A stretch of DNA of 64,000 nt from Caballeronia udeis (lineage in GTDB: Bacteria; Pseudomonadota; Gammaproteobacteria; Burkholderiales; Burkholderiaceae), in contig NZ_FCOK02000041.1 in NCBI RefSeq assembly GCF_001544555.2, positions 18,501 through 82,500 of the forward strand, given 5' to 3'. The stretch's first letter is position 1; the number at the start of each line of letters is the position of its first letter. Shown here in pieces: positions 9,673 through 17,129 of this stretch. The position numbers and the translations under genes are program-made. The notes under the pieces are model-generated. The model was given only the letters and a program-made list of their open reading frames with translations, was not told where the DNA came from and searched no databases.

Positions 9673-10461
9673 CTATGGCAACGAGATCGTCAAGTTCGCC
9701 GACTTCGGCCCCACCTTGACGATCTCCGAATAGGGCGCGACAGCCTTCAGCGTCGAGTCCTTCAGATACGAGGTCAACCCGACAAACGCCAGCACGCCGA
9801 TCAACGCAAACACCGACGCGACGACCCACAACGGCACTTCGCTTTTCAACCGGTGAGCGATCTGATCCGGCAATGGCCAATGCGGCGCGAACGGCGCGCG
9901 CTTGCCCTTCATCTGCGCGATTTCATCGCCGACTCGCGCGGTCAGGTACGCGAGTTTTTCCGGTCCTTCCATCATGTACTTGCCCTGGAAGCCCAGCAGC
10001 AGGCACATATGGAACACCTCTAAAGACTGCAGACGTGACGCCCCTTGCGCACGTGCTTCCTCGAGATGCTGAAAAAACTTCTCGCCTGCCAGTTGTTCGC
10101 CGAACAACGTTAGTTGCAGCGGCTTGCGTTCCCACTCCGAGCGGATCTTGAAACCCGACGCGAGCACGGACTCATCGACTGCCGCACAAAACGCAAACTT
10201 GGCGGCGAACATGTCGTCGGCCGATACGTTCAGCTTTTTCGCGCCGCGGTCGAAGTCTCCCAGGAACTCCTGGATGCGCGCGAGAAAGCTCGCGGAATCC
10301 TCAGGCTCGCGCCCGTTCTTGAGCAAGAACAACATGAAAAATCCGTCGTATAGCAGATCAAGCAGGGAATGGATCTGATACGTCGATGCCGTGGGCGGAA
10401 CGGAATTTCGATTGCTTTGCTGCGAAGGGGCATCGCCGAAAAGAGAGGGCGCGTAGCTCAT
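9673..10461 (-). CDS. tssL: TssL (DotU/IcmH family) inner-membrane protein
   Basis: The 262-residue protein has the cytoplasmic helical DotU domain (LLDLLYDGFFMLFLLKNG, FCAAVDESVL, WERKPLQLTLFGEQLAGEKFF, LLGFQGKY) and one C-terminal transmembrane helix at about 211-231. It ends without an OmpA-type peptidoglycan-binding domain; that role is probably filled by separate TagN/TagX proteins. With TssM and TssJ it forms the envelope-spanning complex of the T6SS. Its start overlaps the tssK stop by 4 nt (ATGA), indicating coupled translation. Confidence 0.95.
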   Translation of the reverse strand: MSYAPSLFGDAPSQQSNRNSVPPTASTYQIHSLLDLLYDGFFMLFLLKNGREPEDSASFLARIQEFLGDFDRGAKKLNVSADDMFAAKFAFCAAVDESVLASGFKIRSEWERKPLQLTLFGEQLAGEKFFQHLEEARAQGASRLQSLEVFHMCLLLGFQGKYMMEGPEKLAYLTARVGDEIAQMKGKRAPFAPHWPLPDQIAHRLKSEVPLWVVASVFALIGVLAFVGLTSYLKDSTLKAVAPYSEIVKVGPKSANLTISLP

Positions 10462-11804
10462 GAAGTCACCGCAATCAAGTCGAGTTTGAGGTCGTCGATA
10501 CCGGACGGGGCGTAGATCATGGCCGATTGCGCCTGCAGCATGCGGTCATACAGCGCGCCGCGCGTTTCGAGAGCGAAGTAGCAGGCGCCGGGACGCACGG
10601 GAATGGCCGGGGGGACCTGGGGTGTGTACGTGAGCCGCACGCCTGGCATGGCCGAGAGCACTAGTTTATCGACGTCTTCGGGCGCCCCGACCTTGAACCG
10701 CGCAGGCACGGCTTCGACAAGTTCCACCGTCGGCATGCTGGCCGTGACCGAGACGAAGAACGTGGTCTTGTCGTCGATCTTGCCGGAGTCGATGCGCCCG
10801 AGATGGAACGACGGACGCACCTCGTCCAACGCGATCGCGAAGTAGCGCGTGGAGATCACGGTATCGAGCAGGTCGCGCAAGATGCCGTCGAGCTGGTCGA
10901 AGGCCGGGCCGGGATCATCATGGCGATAGACCGGCAGGTCCGCGAGGGCGTAACCCTTCGAGAACGTCATCAACTGGCCCGCGAGCCGTAGCAACTCCTG
11001 GAACAGGCGCTCAGGATGCAATGCCGGATGCTGGTAAAGATGCGTGAGCGCGGCGAAGGCAGCGCTTGCCGTATGCAGAAGCCAGAACGAAGCGACATCG
11101 CCGGAACGGAACTCGATGATGTTCTTCGTTGGCTCGCGATGAAAACCATAGAGCGCGCTGACCTTGGCCTGCAACGCCTCGATGAGCTGGCGAAGGCGCT
11201 GATGCAGCAGCGGCGACGCTTCGATAGCGAGGCTCGGTGGCACGAACGATTCGTCGATCTCGAAGCCTGAAGTTGCCGTGCGCCGGATGCGTACGAGCGG
11301 GACCGACATGTACTGGTCGCGCGGCTCGCTGTTCGCCACCAGCTTGACACTGGCCTTGAGGAAGGTGATGTCGGCCTGGGCCGCATCAGTGAAATGATCA
11401 CCTACGGAGTTCTGCTCGCTCACATATCGCGAGACAAAACCGGCCGCCGGATCCTGAACGTAGTTCGCCCCTGCTTCGCGCAACGGATGCATGGCGAGAT
11501 AGAAGGTGAACTCGTTGACGCCGTCAGGCAATGTCTCGAGCGCGATGGCCGGTGGCAGGTCGTTCGCTTGCGGCGCGGAATACAGTTCGCCGTCGGGAAA
11601 TACCAGCGCCAAGTCACTCAGGCGCAGCACATTGCTCGCGAGTGCGTCGCGGTCGAACCTGACTGAGCGCACCCCCCAGTTGTAGGGCTGAATGGCTCGA
11701 ACGGACTCGAAAAGACGTGCTTCGTGATAAGCGTCCTGACGCTGAAAATGCTGTGGCCGCAAAAAGAGCCCTTCTCCCCACAGCACTTTGGCGGAATAAC
11801 TCAT
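10458..11804 (-). CDS. tssK: TssK baseplate protein
   Basis: The 448-residue protein opens with the hallmark VLWGEGLFLRPQHFQRQD and contains the family's PYNWGVRSVRFD, QLMTFSKGYALADLPVYRHDDPGPAF and Y-FALE segments. TssK is the trimeric adaptor linking the baseplate to TssL/TssM. I use the ATG at 11804 rather than a TTG two codons earlier, because an AGG lies 6 nt upstream. It is second in the leftward operon, 194 nt after tssJ, and overlaps tssL. Confidence 0.95.
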   Translation of the reverse strand: MSYSAKVLWGEGLFLRPQHFQRQDAYHEARLFESVRAIQPYNWGVRSVRFDRDALASNVLRLSDLALVFPDGELYSAPQANDLPPAIALETLPDGVNEFTFYLAMHPLREAGANYVQDPAAGFVSRYVSEQNSVGDHFTDAAQADITFLKASVKLVANSEPRDQYMSVPLVRIRRTATSGFEIDESFVPPSLAIEASPLLHQRLRQLIEALQAKVSALYGFHREPTKNIIEFRSGDVASFWLLHTASAAFAALTHLYQHPALHPERLFQELLRLAGQLMTFSKGYALADLPVYRHDDPGPAFDQLDGILRDLLDTVISTRYFAIALDEVRPSFHLGRIDSGKIDDKTTFFVSVTASMPTVELVEAVPARFKVGAPEDVDKLVLSAMPGVRLTYTPQVPPAIPVRPGACYFALETRGALYDRMLQAQSAMIYAPSGIDDLKLDLIAVTS

Positions 11805-11998
11805 ATTCAACCTGTATAGGTTTGGCGGTGGCGATTGCGCATTATGAAAAATTCCCGCTGCACACTCGCTTTCGCTCGGGTCTTAAAACCGACCGCTCAC
11901 TGGGATTCTGCGACGGGTATCCACTTCAAATTGCCCGCACTGGCGCCACACACAGCGGGTTCAATAATATTCTTTTGAAATTCATCATTTAACACGGC
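11805..11998. other. Spacer between tssJ and tssK, no gene seen
   Basis: This 194-bp stretch lies between co-oriented tssJ and tssK and is AT-richer than its neighbours. No ORF with family signature and no clear terminator is seen. It could hold an internal promoter for tssK, but I cannot point to convincing boxes. Confidence 0.4.
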
Positions 11999-12613
11999 CT
12001 AGCCGCAGCTCACCGACGACAGCAGATTCAGTTGCTGCGCCGGTAATCCCTGGTCTGCGGGTATCACTGTTCCGCCGGTCACGGTCATTGCGCAATTATG
12101 CAGGCCGATCATTATGCCGGATTTCTCTGACTTGGCCGGATCGAATGCGAACTTCCAGCGCTGCTGCGCCGGATCGCGGAATAATGCAACGATGCCGAGC
12201 GCGCCCGCTTCACGCGTCACTTTTTCCTTTACTGTATAACGCTGTCCCGGGATCAGCGTCACTTCTCTCACGCGGATCAAGTCTTCGCCCAGAGTCGCTT
12301 TTTCGCGACTTGGGTCTGTGAATGTATCAAATGGGGCCTGCTGGAAGGAAGTCGCGTCTTTCAGTGTATAAAGACGGACTACCAACGCCAGCGGCCGTTT
12401 ATCCGTGGCTGCATTCAAATTCGGCGCGGCATATAGCGTCAGCGGCACTTCGCGCGGTGGTTTTTGAGCGTCCGGTACATCGGGTTTACCAATGCCGACC
12501 GCCTGCAAACCCGCACTGGCAGCGGCACCGAGCACCGAAACCCCTGCTGCGCATCCCCCCATGAGAAGGGAGAAAGCGAATATAACGCTGCACTTAAGAT
12601 ATCTTGTATTCAT
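11999..12613 (-). CDS. tssJ: TssJ outer-membrane lipoprotein
   Basis: The 204-residue protein has a lipoprotein signal (MNTRYLKCSVIFAFSLL then the LMGGC lipobox). It continues with the TssJ beta-sandwich pattern: PLTLYAAPNLN, ALVVRLYTLKDATSFQQAPFDTF and VREVTLIPGQRYTV. TssJ is anchored in the outer membrane and binds the periplasmic part of TssM. I use the ATG at 12613, which has AAGGCAAGG immediately upstream, instead of the ATG six codons earlier. It heads the leftward operon and is divergent from the TPR lipoprotein across 376 bp. Confidence 0.92.
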   Translation of the reverse strand: MNTRYLKCSVIFAFSLLMGGCAAGVSVLGAAASAGLQAVGIGKPDVPDAQKPPREVPLTLYAAPNLNAATDKRPLALVVRLYTLKDATSFQQAPFDTFTDPSREKATLGEDLIRVREVTLIPGQRYTVKEKVTREAGALGIVALFRDPAQQRWKFAFDPAKSEKSGIMIGLHNCAMTVTGGTVIPADQGLPAQQLNLLSSVSCG

Positions 12614-12786
12614 GCCTTGCCTTTCGCGCACCGCGCTTGGGCTCCCCGATTATGATCAGCATTTGACGATAATTGACGAATCAGTCCGGTCTTCGCTCAA
12701 CCATTTGATTTATAAGAATGTTTTGTTTTGAATAGCGGTGGTTCCGAACTCGCCCCGAATCTGTTCTGAACCTATTAAACGTCGTA

Positions 12787-12807
12787 ATTCGGAAAAAAAT
12801 TCCGAAT
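12787..12807. promoter_or_regulatory. Perfect 8-bp inverted repeat in the divergent T6SS promoter region
   Basis: ATTCGGAA and TTCCGAAT are separated by five A residues. The repeat sits near the middle of the 376-bp region between the divergent tssJ and TPR-lipoprotein genes, where regulation of both arms would be exerted. It could be an operator; no regulator is encoded nearby in the T6SS locus. Confidence 0.4.
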
Positions 12808-12937
12808 CATCAGACGTTTCAGTAAAACACAGAGTGTGCTGCCGAATTACTGGGTCAGGCTATAAAAATTTTCTTGTTTTACGTTACGATTGAATTAACA
12901 AAATTTGGCCTGTACTATACCTGCGCACTCCGAGCGT

Positions 12938-12956
12938 AGCAAAATTCGATTTTGCT
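12938..12956. promoter_or_regulatory. Inverted repeat 30 bp upstream of the rightward T6SS arm
   Basis: AGCAAAAT and ATTTTGCT are separated by TCG, giving a perfect 8-bp stem with a 3-nt loop. It ends 30 nt before the ATG of the TPR lipoprotein gene. It may be an operator or a 5' leader hairpin. There is no T-run after it, so it is not a standard terminator. Confidence 0.35.
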
Positions 12957-12989
12957 CTTGAATAAAAAATTAGCCTTAGTGAAGAAATG

Positions 12990-13664
12990 ATGACAGAGCG
13001 GCTGTTCACAAAAATCAGCGGGGTAGTGGTGGCGTGCGCCATCGTGGCCGGTTGTGCAACTCAACAGGCTAATGTCCCTCCGACCCCTGACGTATTTAAC
13101 AAGCAGTTGGCAGATGCCGATGCCGTCTCGAAAGGGGGGGATCAAGACAAGGCAATCGGGCTTTATCAGGATCTTGCAAAATCGGACCCGACTCGCGAAG
13201 AACCATGGTCACGAATCGCGCAAATCCAATTCACGCAACAGCATTACGGCCAGGCAATCGTGGCTGCCCAAGAGGCATTGCAGCGCGACCAAACGGATCG
13301 CCAGGCTAAAAGCGTTCTCGCAGTAAGCGGCTTGCGAATTGCCACGCAATCGCTCGGCGAATTGCGCCAGGATGCGGCGCTGGCCGGCGACGCGAAATCC
13401 GACGCTCAAGCGCTCGCGAAACAATTGCGCGACACGCTTGGCGAAGATGCGTTGTTCCCGCCCGAGCAGCAGGTCCAGAAGCCTGTCGTGAAGAAGCGGC
13501 ACATTGTGCGCAAGAAACCAGTGACGACTGCCGCCGCAACGGATGCGGACGCGAAGCCTGATGCAGCGGCGGCTCCTGCCGTGGCGGCTCCAGCGCCTGC
13601 TCCCGCCCCGCAGAAAGCAGCCAAGGGCGGCGGCGCGTCAGACCCGTTCAGCGCGCTGCGTTAA
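12990..13664 (+). CDS. T6SS-associated TPR lipoprotein
   Basis: The 224-residue product has a lipoprotein signal ending in VAGC. TPR-like helices follow (about 32-120: DADAVSKGGDQDKAIGLYQDLAKSDP, then RIAQIQFTQQHYGQAIVAAQEALQRD), then a basic KKRHIVRKK stretch and an Ala/Pro-rich tail. Two ATG codons are adjacent (12987 and 12990); I use the second, which leaves better spacing to the GTGAAGAA site. A lipoprotein of this kind directly before tssB is typical of Burkholderia T6SS loci. A scaffolding role at the envelope is inferred, not shown. Confidence 0.85.
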   Translation: MTERLFTKISGVVVACAIVAGCATQQANVPPTPDVFNKQLADADAVSKGGDQDKAIGLYQDLAKSDPTREEPWSRIAQIQFTQQHYGQAIVAAQEALQRDQTDRQAKSVLAVSGLRIATQSLGELRQDAALAGDAKSDAQALAKQLRDTLGEDALFPPEQQVQKPVVKKRHIVRKKPVTTAAATDADAKPDAAAAPAVAAPAPAPAPQKAAKGGGASDPFSALR

Positions 13665-13724
13665 ACATGTTGAGCACATAAGCAAATCGAATACCCGTTC
13701 ACACCCGACCCACGGAGACCAGCC

Positions 13725-14276
13725 ATGGCCAAGAAAGAAAGTATCCAGAAGCGCCTGCAAAAGATTCGACCGCCACGCGTCCAGTTGACCTACGAGGTCG
13801 AGCGTGGCGACGCAATCGAAATCAAGGAACTTCCTTTCGTGGTCGGAGTGATGGGCGACCTAGCGGGGCAATCCGAAGTCGAACAGCCCAGGTTGCGCGA
13901 CAGGAAGTTCGTCAACATCGATCGCGACAACTTCGACGACGTGATGAAGGGAATTGAGCCGCGCGCAGCGTTCCAGGTGGACAACCGCTTGAGCGAAGCG
14001 GGCGGCAAATTCGCAGTCGACCTGCGCTTCAATTCGATTGCGGATTTCGATCCGGACGCGATCGTGCAGCAAGTGGAACCGCTTCGACGTTTGCTCGAAG
14101 CGCGGTCCAAGCTTGCCGACCTACGCAACAAGCTCGCCGGCAACGACAAGCTCGAAGATCTGCTGAGCGAAGTGCTGCACAACACGCAGCAACTGCAATC
14201 GCTTGCGCACGACGCGGGCGGGGCAAGCACGTCTGAGCATGGCAACCGGCCGCACGACGACCAGCAGCGCGACTAA
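13725..14276 (+). CDS. tssB: TssB small sheath protein
   Basis: The 183-residue protein begins MAKKESIQKRLQKIRPPRVQLTYEVE and contains LPFVVGVMGDL and RKFVNIDRDNFDDVMKGIEPR, all characteristic of TssB/VipA. With TssC it forms the contractile sheath around the Hcp tube. A GGAGACC site lies 7 nt before the ATG. The tssC gene follows after 15 nt. Confidence 0.97.
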   Translation: MAKKESIQKRLQKIRPPRVQLTYEVERGDAIEIKELPFVVGVMGDLAGQSEVEQPRLRDRKFVNIDRDNFDDVMKGIEPRAAFQVDNRLSEAGGKFAVDLRFNSIADFDPDAIVQQVEPLRRLLEARSKLADLRNKLAGNDKLEDLLSEVLHNTQQLQSLAHDAGGASTSEHGNRPHDDQQRD

Positions 14277-14291
14277 CCAGCGGGGTGTGAA

Positions 14292-15782
14292 ATGAATCAG
14301 CAAACGGCTGCGGCACAGGTCGGCACGCAACAATCCGAAGCGGCTCCGTCTCTGCTCGATGAGATCGTCGAGAAAAGCAAGGTCGCGAAGTCTCACTCCG
14401 AACACGCGCGCGCCAAGGACCTGATCGGCGAGCTCGTCAATCAGGTGCTCGACGGCACGGTGGTTGTATCGAACAACTTGTCGGCAACTATTGACGCGCG
14501 TGTCGCGGAACTCGACCAGTTGATTTCCTCGCAACTCAGCGCCGTGATGCATGCGCCGGAATTCCAGCGCCTGGAGAGCACATGGCGTGGTCTCGACTAC
14601 CTGTGCAAGGAAAGTAACACGGGCACGACCGTCAAGATCAAGGCGTTGCACGCGCCCAAGCGCGACATCGTGCGCGACTTCAAGACGGCCATCGAGTTCG
14701 ATCAGAGCGCGCTTTTCAAGAAAGTCTACGAAGAAGAATTCGGTACCTTCGGCGGTGCGCCGTTCGGTGCGTTGATCGGCGACTTCGAAGTGACGCGGCA
14801 GCCGGAAGACATGTACTTCATCGAACAGATGTCGCATGTCGCGGCCGCTGCGCACGCACCGTTCATCGCTTCGGCGTCGCCGGAACTTATCGGCCTCGAG
14901 AGCTTCGCCGACCTCGGCCGGCCGCGCGATCTCGGCAAGGTGTTCGATACAGTCGAGTACGCGAAGTGGAAGTCGTTCCGCGATTCAGAAGACTCGCGTT
15001 ACGTCGGCCTCACGCTGCCGCGTTTCCTGGGGCGCCTGCCATTCAATCCTAAAGATGGCCAGACTGCCGAGACCTTCAACTTCGTCGAAGACGTGGATGG
15101 AACCGACCACGCCAAATACCTGTGGTGTAACGCCGCGTGGGCATTTGCTGCGCGCCTGACAGCGGCGTTCGATGACTTTGGCTGGTGCGCGGCCATTCGC
15201 GGCGTGGAGGGTGGCGGCCTGGTGGAAGACTTGCCGACGCACACCTTCAAGACCGACGACGGCGAAGTGGCGCTCAAGTGCCCGACTGAAATCGCGGTGA
15301 CGGATCGTCGCGAGAAAGAACTGAGTGACCTCGGTTTCATCCCGCTGGTCCACTGCAAGAATTCTGACTACGCCGCTTTCTTCGCAGCGCAGTCGGTACA
15401 GAAGCCCAAGAAATACAACACCGATAGCGCGAATGCCAACTCGGTCCTGTCTGCTCAATTGCAGTACATCTTCTCGGTATCGCGCGTGGCGCACTACCTG
15501 AAGGCCATGATGCGCGACAAGATTGGCAGCTTCGCCTCGGCTCAGAACGTCGAAGTGTTCCTGAATCGCTGGATCTCGCAGTATGTGCTGCTTGACGACA
15601 ACGCGACTCAGGAACAAAAGGCGCAGTTCCCGCTGCGCGAGGCATCCATACAAGTGGCAGAGATTCCCGGCAAGCCGGGTTCGTACCGGTCCGTGGCGTT
15701 CCTGCGCCCGCATTTCCAACTGGACGAACTGTCGATTTCGCTGCGGCTTGTCGCAGATCTACCGAAGCCCGCTTCTTCCTGA
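14292..15782 (+). CDS. tssC: TssC large sheath protein
   Basis: The 496-residue protein carries the TssC/VipB signatures: FQRLESTWRGLDYLC, the EEFGTFGGAPFGALIGDFE block, SRYVGLTLPRFLGRLP, WCNAAWAFAARLTAAFDDFGWCAAIRG and a C-terminal RPHFQLDELSISLRLVADLP. It pairs with TssB to build the sheath, and length is normal for the family. A strong hairpin separates it from hcp. Confidence 0.97.
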   Translation: MNQQTAAAQVGTQQSEAAPSLLDEIVEKSKVAKSHSEHARAKDLIGELVNQVLDGTVVVSNNLSATIDARVAELDQLISSQLSAVMHAPEFQRLESTWRGLDYLCKESNTGTTVKIKALHAPKRDIVRDFKTAIEFDQSALFKKVYEEEFGTFGGAPFGALIGDFEVTRQPEDMYFIEQMSHVAAAAHAPFIASASPELIGLESFADLGRPRDLGKVFDTVEYAKWKSFRDSEDSRYVGLTLPRFLGRLPFNPKDGQTAETFNFVEDVDGTDHAKYLWCNAAWAFAARLTAAFDDFGWCAAIRGVEGGGLVEDLPTHTFKTDDGEVALKCPTEIAVTDRREKELSDLGFIPLVHCKNSDYAAFFAAQSVQKPKKYNTDSANANSVLSAQLQYIFSVSRVAHYLKAMMRDKIGSFASAQNVEVFLNRWISQYVLLDDNATQEQKAQFPLREASIQVAEIPGKPGSYRSVAFLRPHFQLDELSISLRLVADLPKPASS

Positions 15783-15799
15783 ACGGCATGACTGCGTGT

Positions 15800-15820
15800 G
15801 GCCTGGACACCGTCCAGGCC
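15800..15820 (+). promoter_or_regulatory. Strong hairpin between tssC and hcp
   Basis: GGCCTGGAC and GTCCAGGCC form a perfect 9-bp GC-rich stem with a 3-nt loop, ending 32 nt before the hcp start. No T-run follows. It resembles an mRNA-processing or stabilising hairpin rather than a full terminator, and pairs conceptually with the second hairpin just after hcp. Confidence 0.5.
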
Positions 15821-15852
15821 GGCTATAAAACCACTCTATGGGGAGTCGAGGT

Positions 15853-16392
15853 ATGAAGGATATCTACTTGAAATTTGGTAATCCCGCGATTAAAGGCGAA
15901 TCGCAGGACAAGGATCACGCGAACTGGGTCGAGATCGATTCGTGGAGTCACGCGATCACTCAGCCGCGCTCGGCTACGGCGTCCACCGCCGGCGGTCACA
16001 CGTCCGAGCGTTGCGAGCACGGCGACATGGTGTTCACGAAGGACATCGACGTCGTCAGCCCGCTCATGTACCAGCACGCTTCCGGTGGCACGACCTTCGA
16101 TGAGGTCACCATCGACTTCATGCGTTCGGATGGCGAAGGCAACCGCATCAAGTACCTTGAAGTGAAGCTCAAGTACGTGATTATCTCCAGCATCAACCCG
16201 AGCATCAACGCGCCCACCGCGGCGGCCACGACGGGTACCTCCGCGACCGCAAGCCTGCCGTCCGAGCAGTTCTCGCTGAAATATGCAGCCGTGCAGTGGA
16301 AGTACACGCAACAGAAAATCGGCGGCAACCAGAGCGGTAACGCGCAAGGTGCCTGGAGCCTGACCAAGAACGACAAGACCTACGCGGTCTGA
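15853..16392 (+). CDS. hcp: Hcp tube protein (TssD)
   Basis: The 179-residue protein starts MKDIYLKFGNPAIKGESQDK and contains WVEIDSWSHAITQPRSATAS and HGDMVFTKDIDVVSPLM, typical of Hcp. It forms the hexameric rings of the inner tube and can carry effectors. I use the ATG at 15853, which is preceded by GGAGTCGAGG, rather than a start five codons earlier. Hairpins on both sides of the gene suggest its mRNA is produced or stabilised separately, consistent with the high copy number Hcp needs. Confidence 0.97.
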   Translation: MKDIYLKFGNPAIKGESQDKDHANWVEIDSWSHAITQPRSATASTAGGHTSERCEHGDMVFTKDIDVVSPLMYQHASGGTTFDEVTIDFMRSDGEGNRIKYLEVKLKYVIISSINPSINAPTAAATTGTSATASLPSEQFSLKYAAVQWKYTQQKIGGNQSGNAQGAWSLTKNDKTYAV

Positions 16393-16408
16393 TTCTCGCG
16401 TTCTGTGC

Positions 16409-16439
16409 GCCCCGGAACATTTGGTGAGAGTTCCGGGGC
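16409..16439 (+). terminator. Hairpin after hcp (attenuator-like, no T-run)
   Basis: GCCCCGGAAC and GTTCCGGGGC form a perfect 10-bp stem with an 11-nt loop, 16 nt after the hcp stop codon. The stretch that follows (ATCCTGATC) has no T-tract, so it is more likely a partial terminator or 3'-end stabiliser that sets hcp expression above tssE and later genes. Confidence 0.55.
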
Positions 16440-16560
16440 ATCCTGATCTTGAGCGGTGCTGCGACGCTTAGGTGCCGATAAGGTGCCCGTACGCATCCGC
16501 GTGCGGCGCCGGCGTCGCGGTCATACGCCCAAGCTTCGACCGCAAGAACAGCAGGGCTTC

Positions 16561-17040
16561 ATGAAACGTTTTGAGCCGAGCTTTCTCGACAAACTATTCG
16601 ACGACGACCCGTACGAACCGGCTGCGACTGCGCTGCGTCAATTGTCGCTTGAAGAGCTGAAGAACACCGTTGCCCGCGATGTCGAATCGCTCCTGAACAC
16701 GCGTATCGCTTTCACGCAGGCAGACCTGGCTGCGTTGCCGGAATGTCAGTACTCCATCCTGACCTATGGGCTCAACGACTTTGCTGGAATGAGCCTCGCG
16801 AGCCACTACGACCGCGTGTTTATTTGCCAGTCGATCCAGCAGGCCATTGCCCGGCACGAGCCGCGTTTGCAACAGGTATCGGTGAAGCTCGAACTGAACG
16901 AGCAGTCCACCAGCGCGCTCAACTTCGCGATCCGCGCCGTGTTGATCGTGCATCCGGCCGAAGAGCCGGTCAGCTTCGACGCCATGTTGCTGCCGTCGAC
17001 GTTGCAATATTCCGTGACGCGCTCACGGGCGAAGCTTTGA
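16561..17040 (+). CDS. tssE: TssE baseplate protein (gp25-like)
   Basis: The 159-residue protein begins MKRFEPSFLDKLFDD and contains VARDVESLLNTR and LTYGLNDFAGMS, the gp25/lysozyme-like TssE pattern. It is a baseplate wedge subunit. An upstream in-frame GTG at 16456 would add 35 Arg-rich residues; I prefer the ATG at 16561 because the family starts at this motif and the extension has no recognisable sequence, although its ribosome site (AGCAGGG) is modest. Confidence 0.9.
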   Translation: MKRFEPSFLDKLFDDDPYEPAATALRQLSLEELKNTVARDVESLLNTRIAFTQADLAALPECQYSILTYGLNDFAGMSLASHYDRVFICQSIQQAIARHEPRLQQVSVKLELNEQSTSALNFAIRAVLIVHPAEEPVSFDAMLLPSTLQYSVTRSRAKL

Positions 17041-17129
17041 AGCGCGCCCTGAGCCGCGAACTTTAGTGTGTCGTCTGGTTTTTCTGCAAGGCAGCATCCG
17101 TGAAAGACACGGAGACGGGGATTTGACCA

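Noticed and set aside
14121..14855. 244-codon minus-strand frame over tssB/tssC
   Set aside because: Shadow of the sheath genes; no protein features.
16456..16560. GTG start extending TssE by 35 residues
   Set aside because: The extension is Arg-rich and unlike known TssE starts; the ATG at 16561 begins at the conserved motif.
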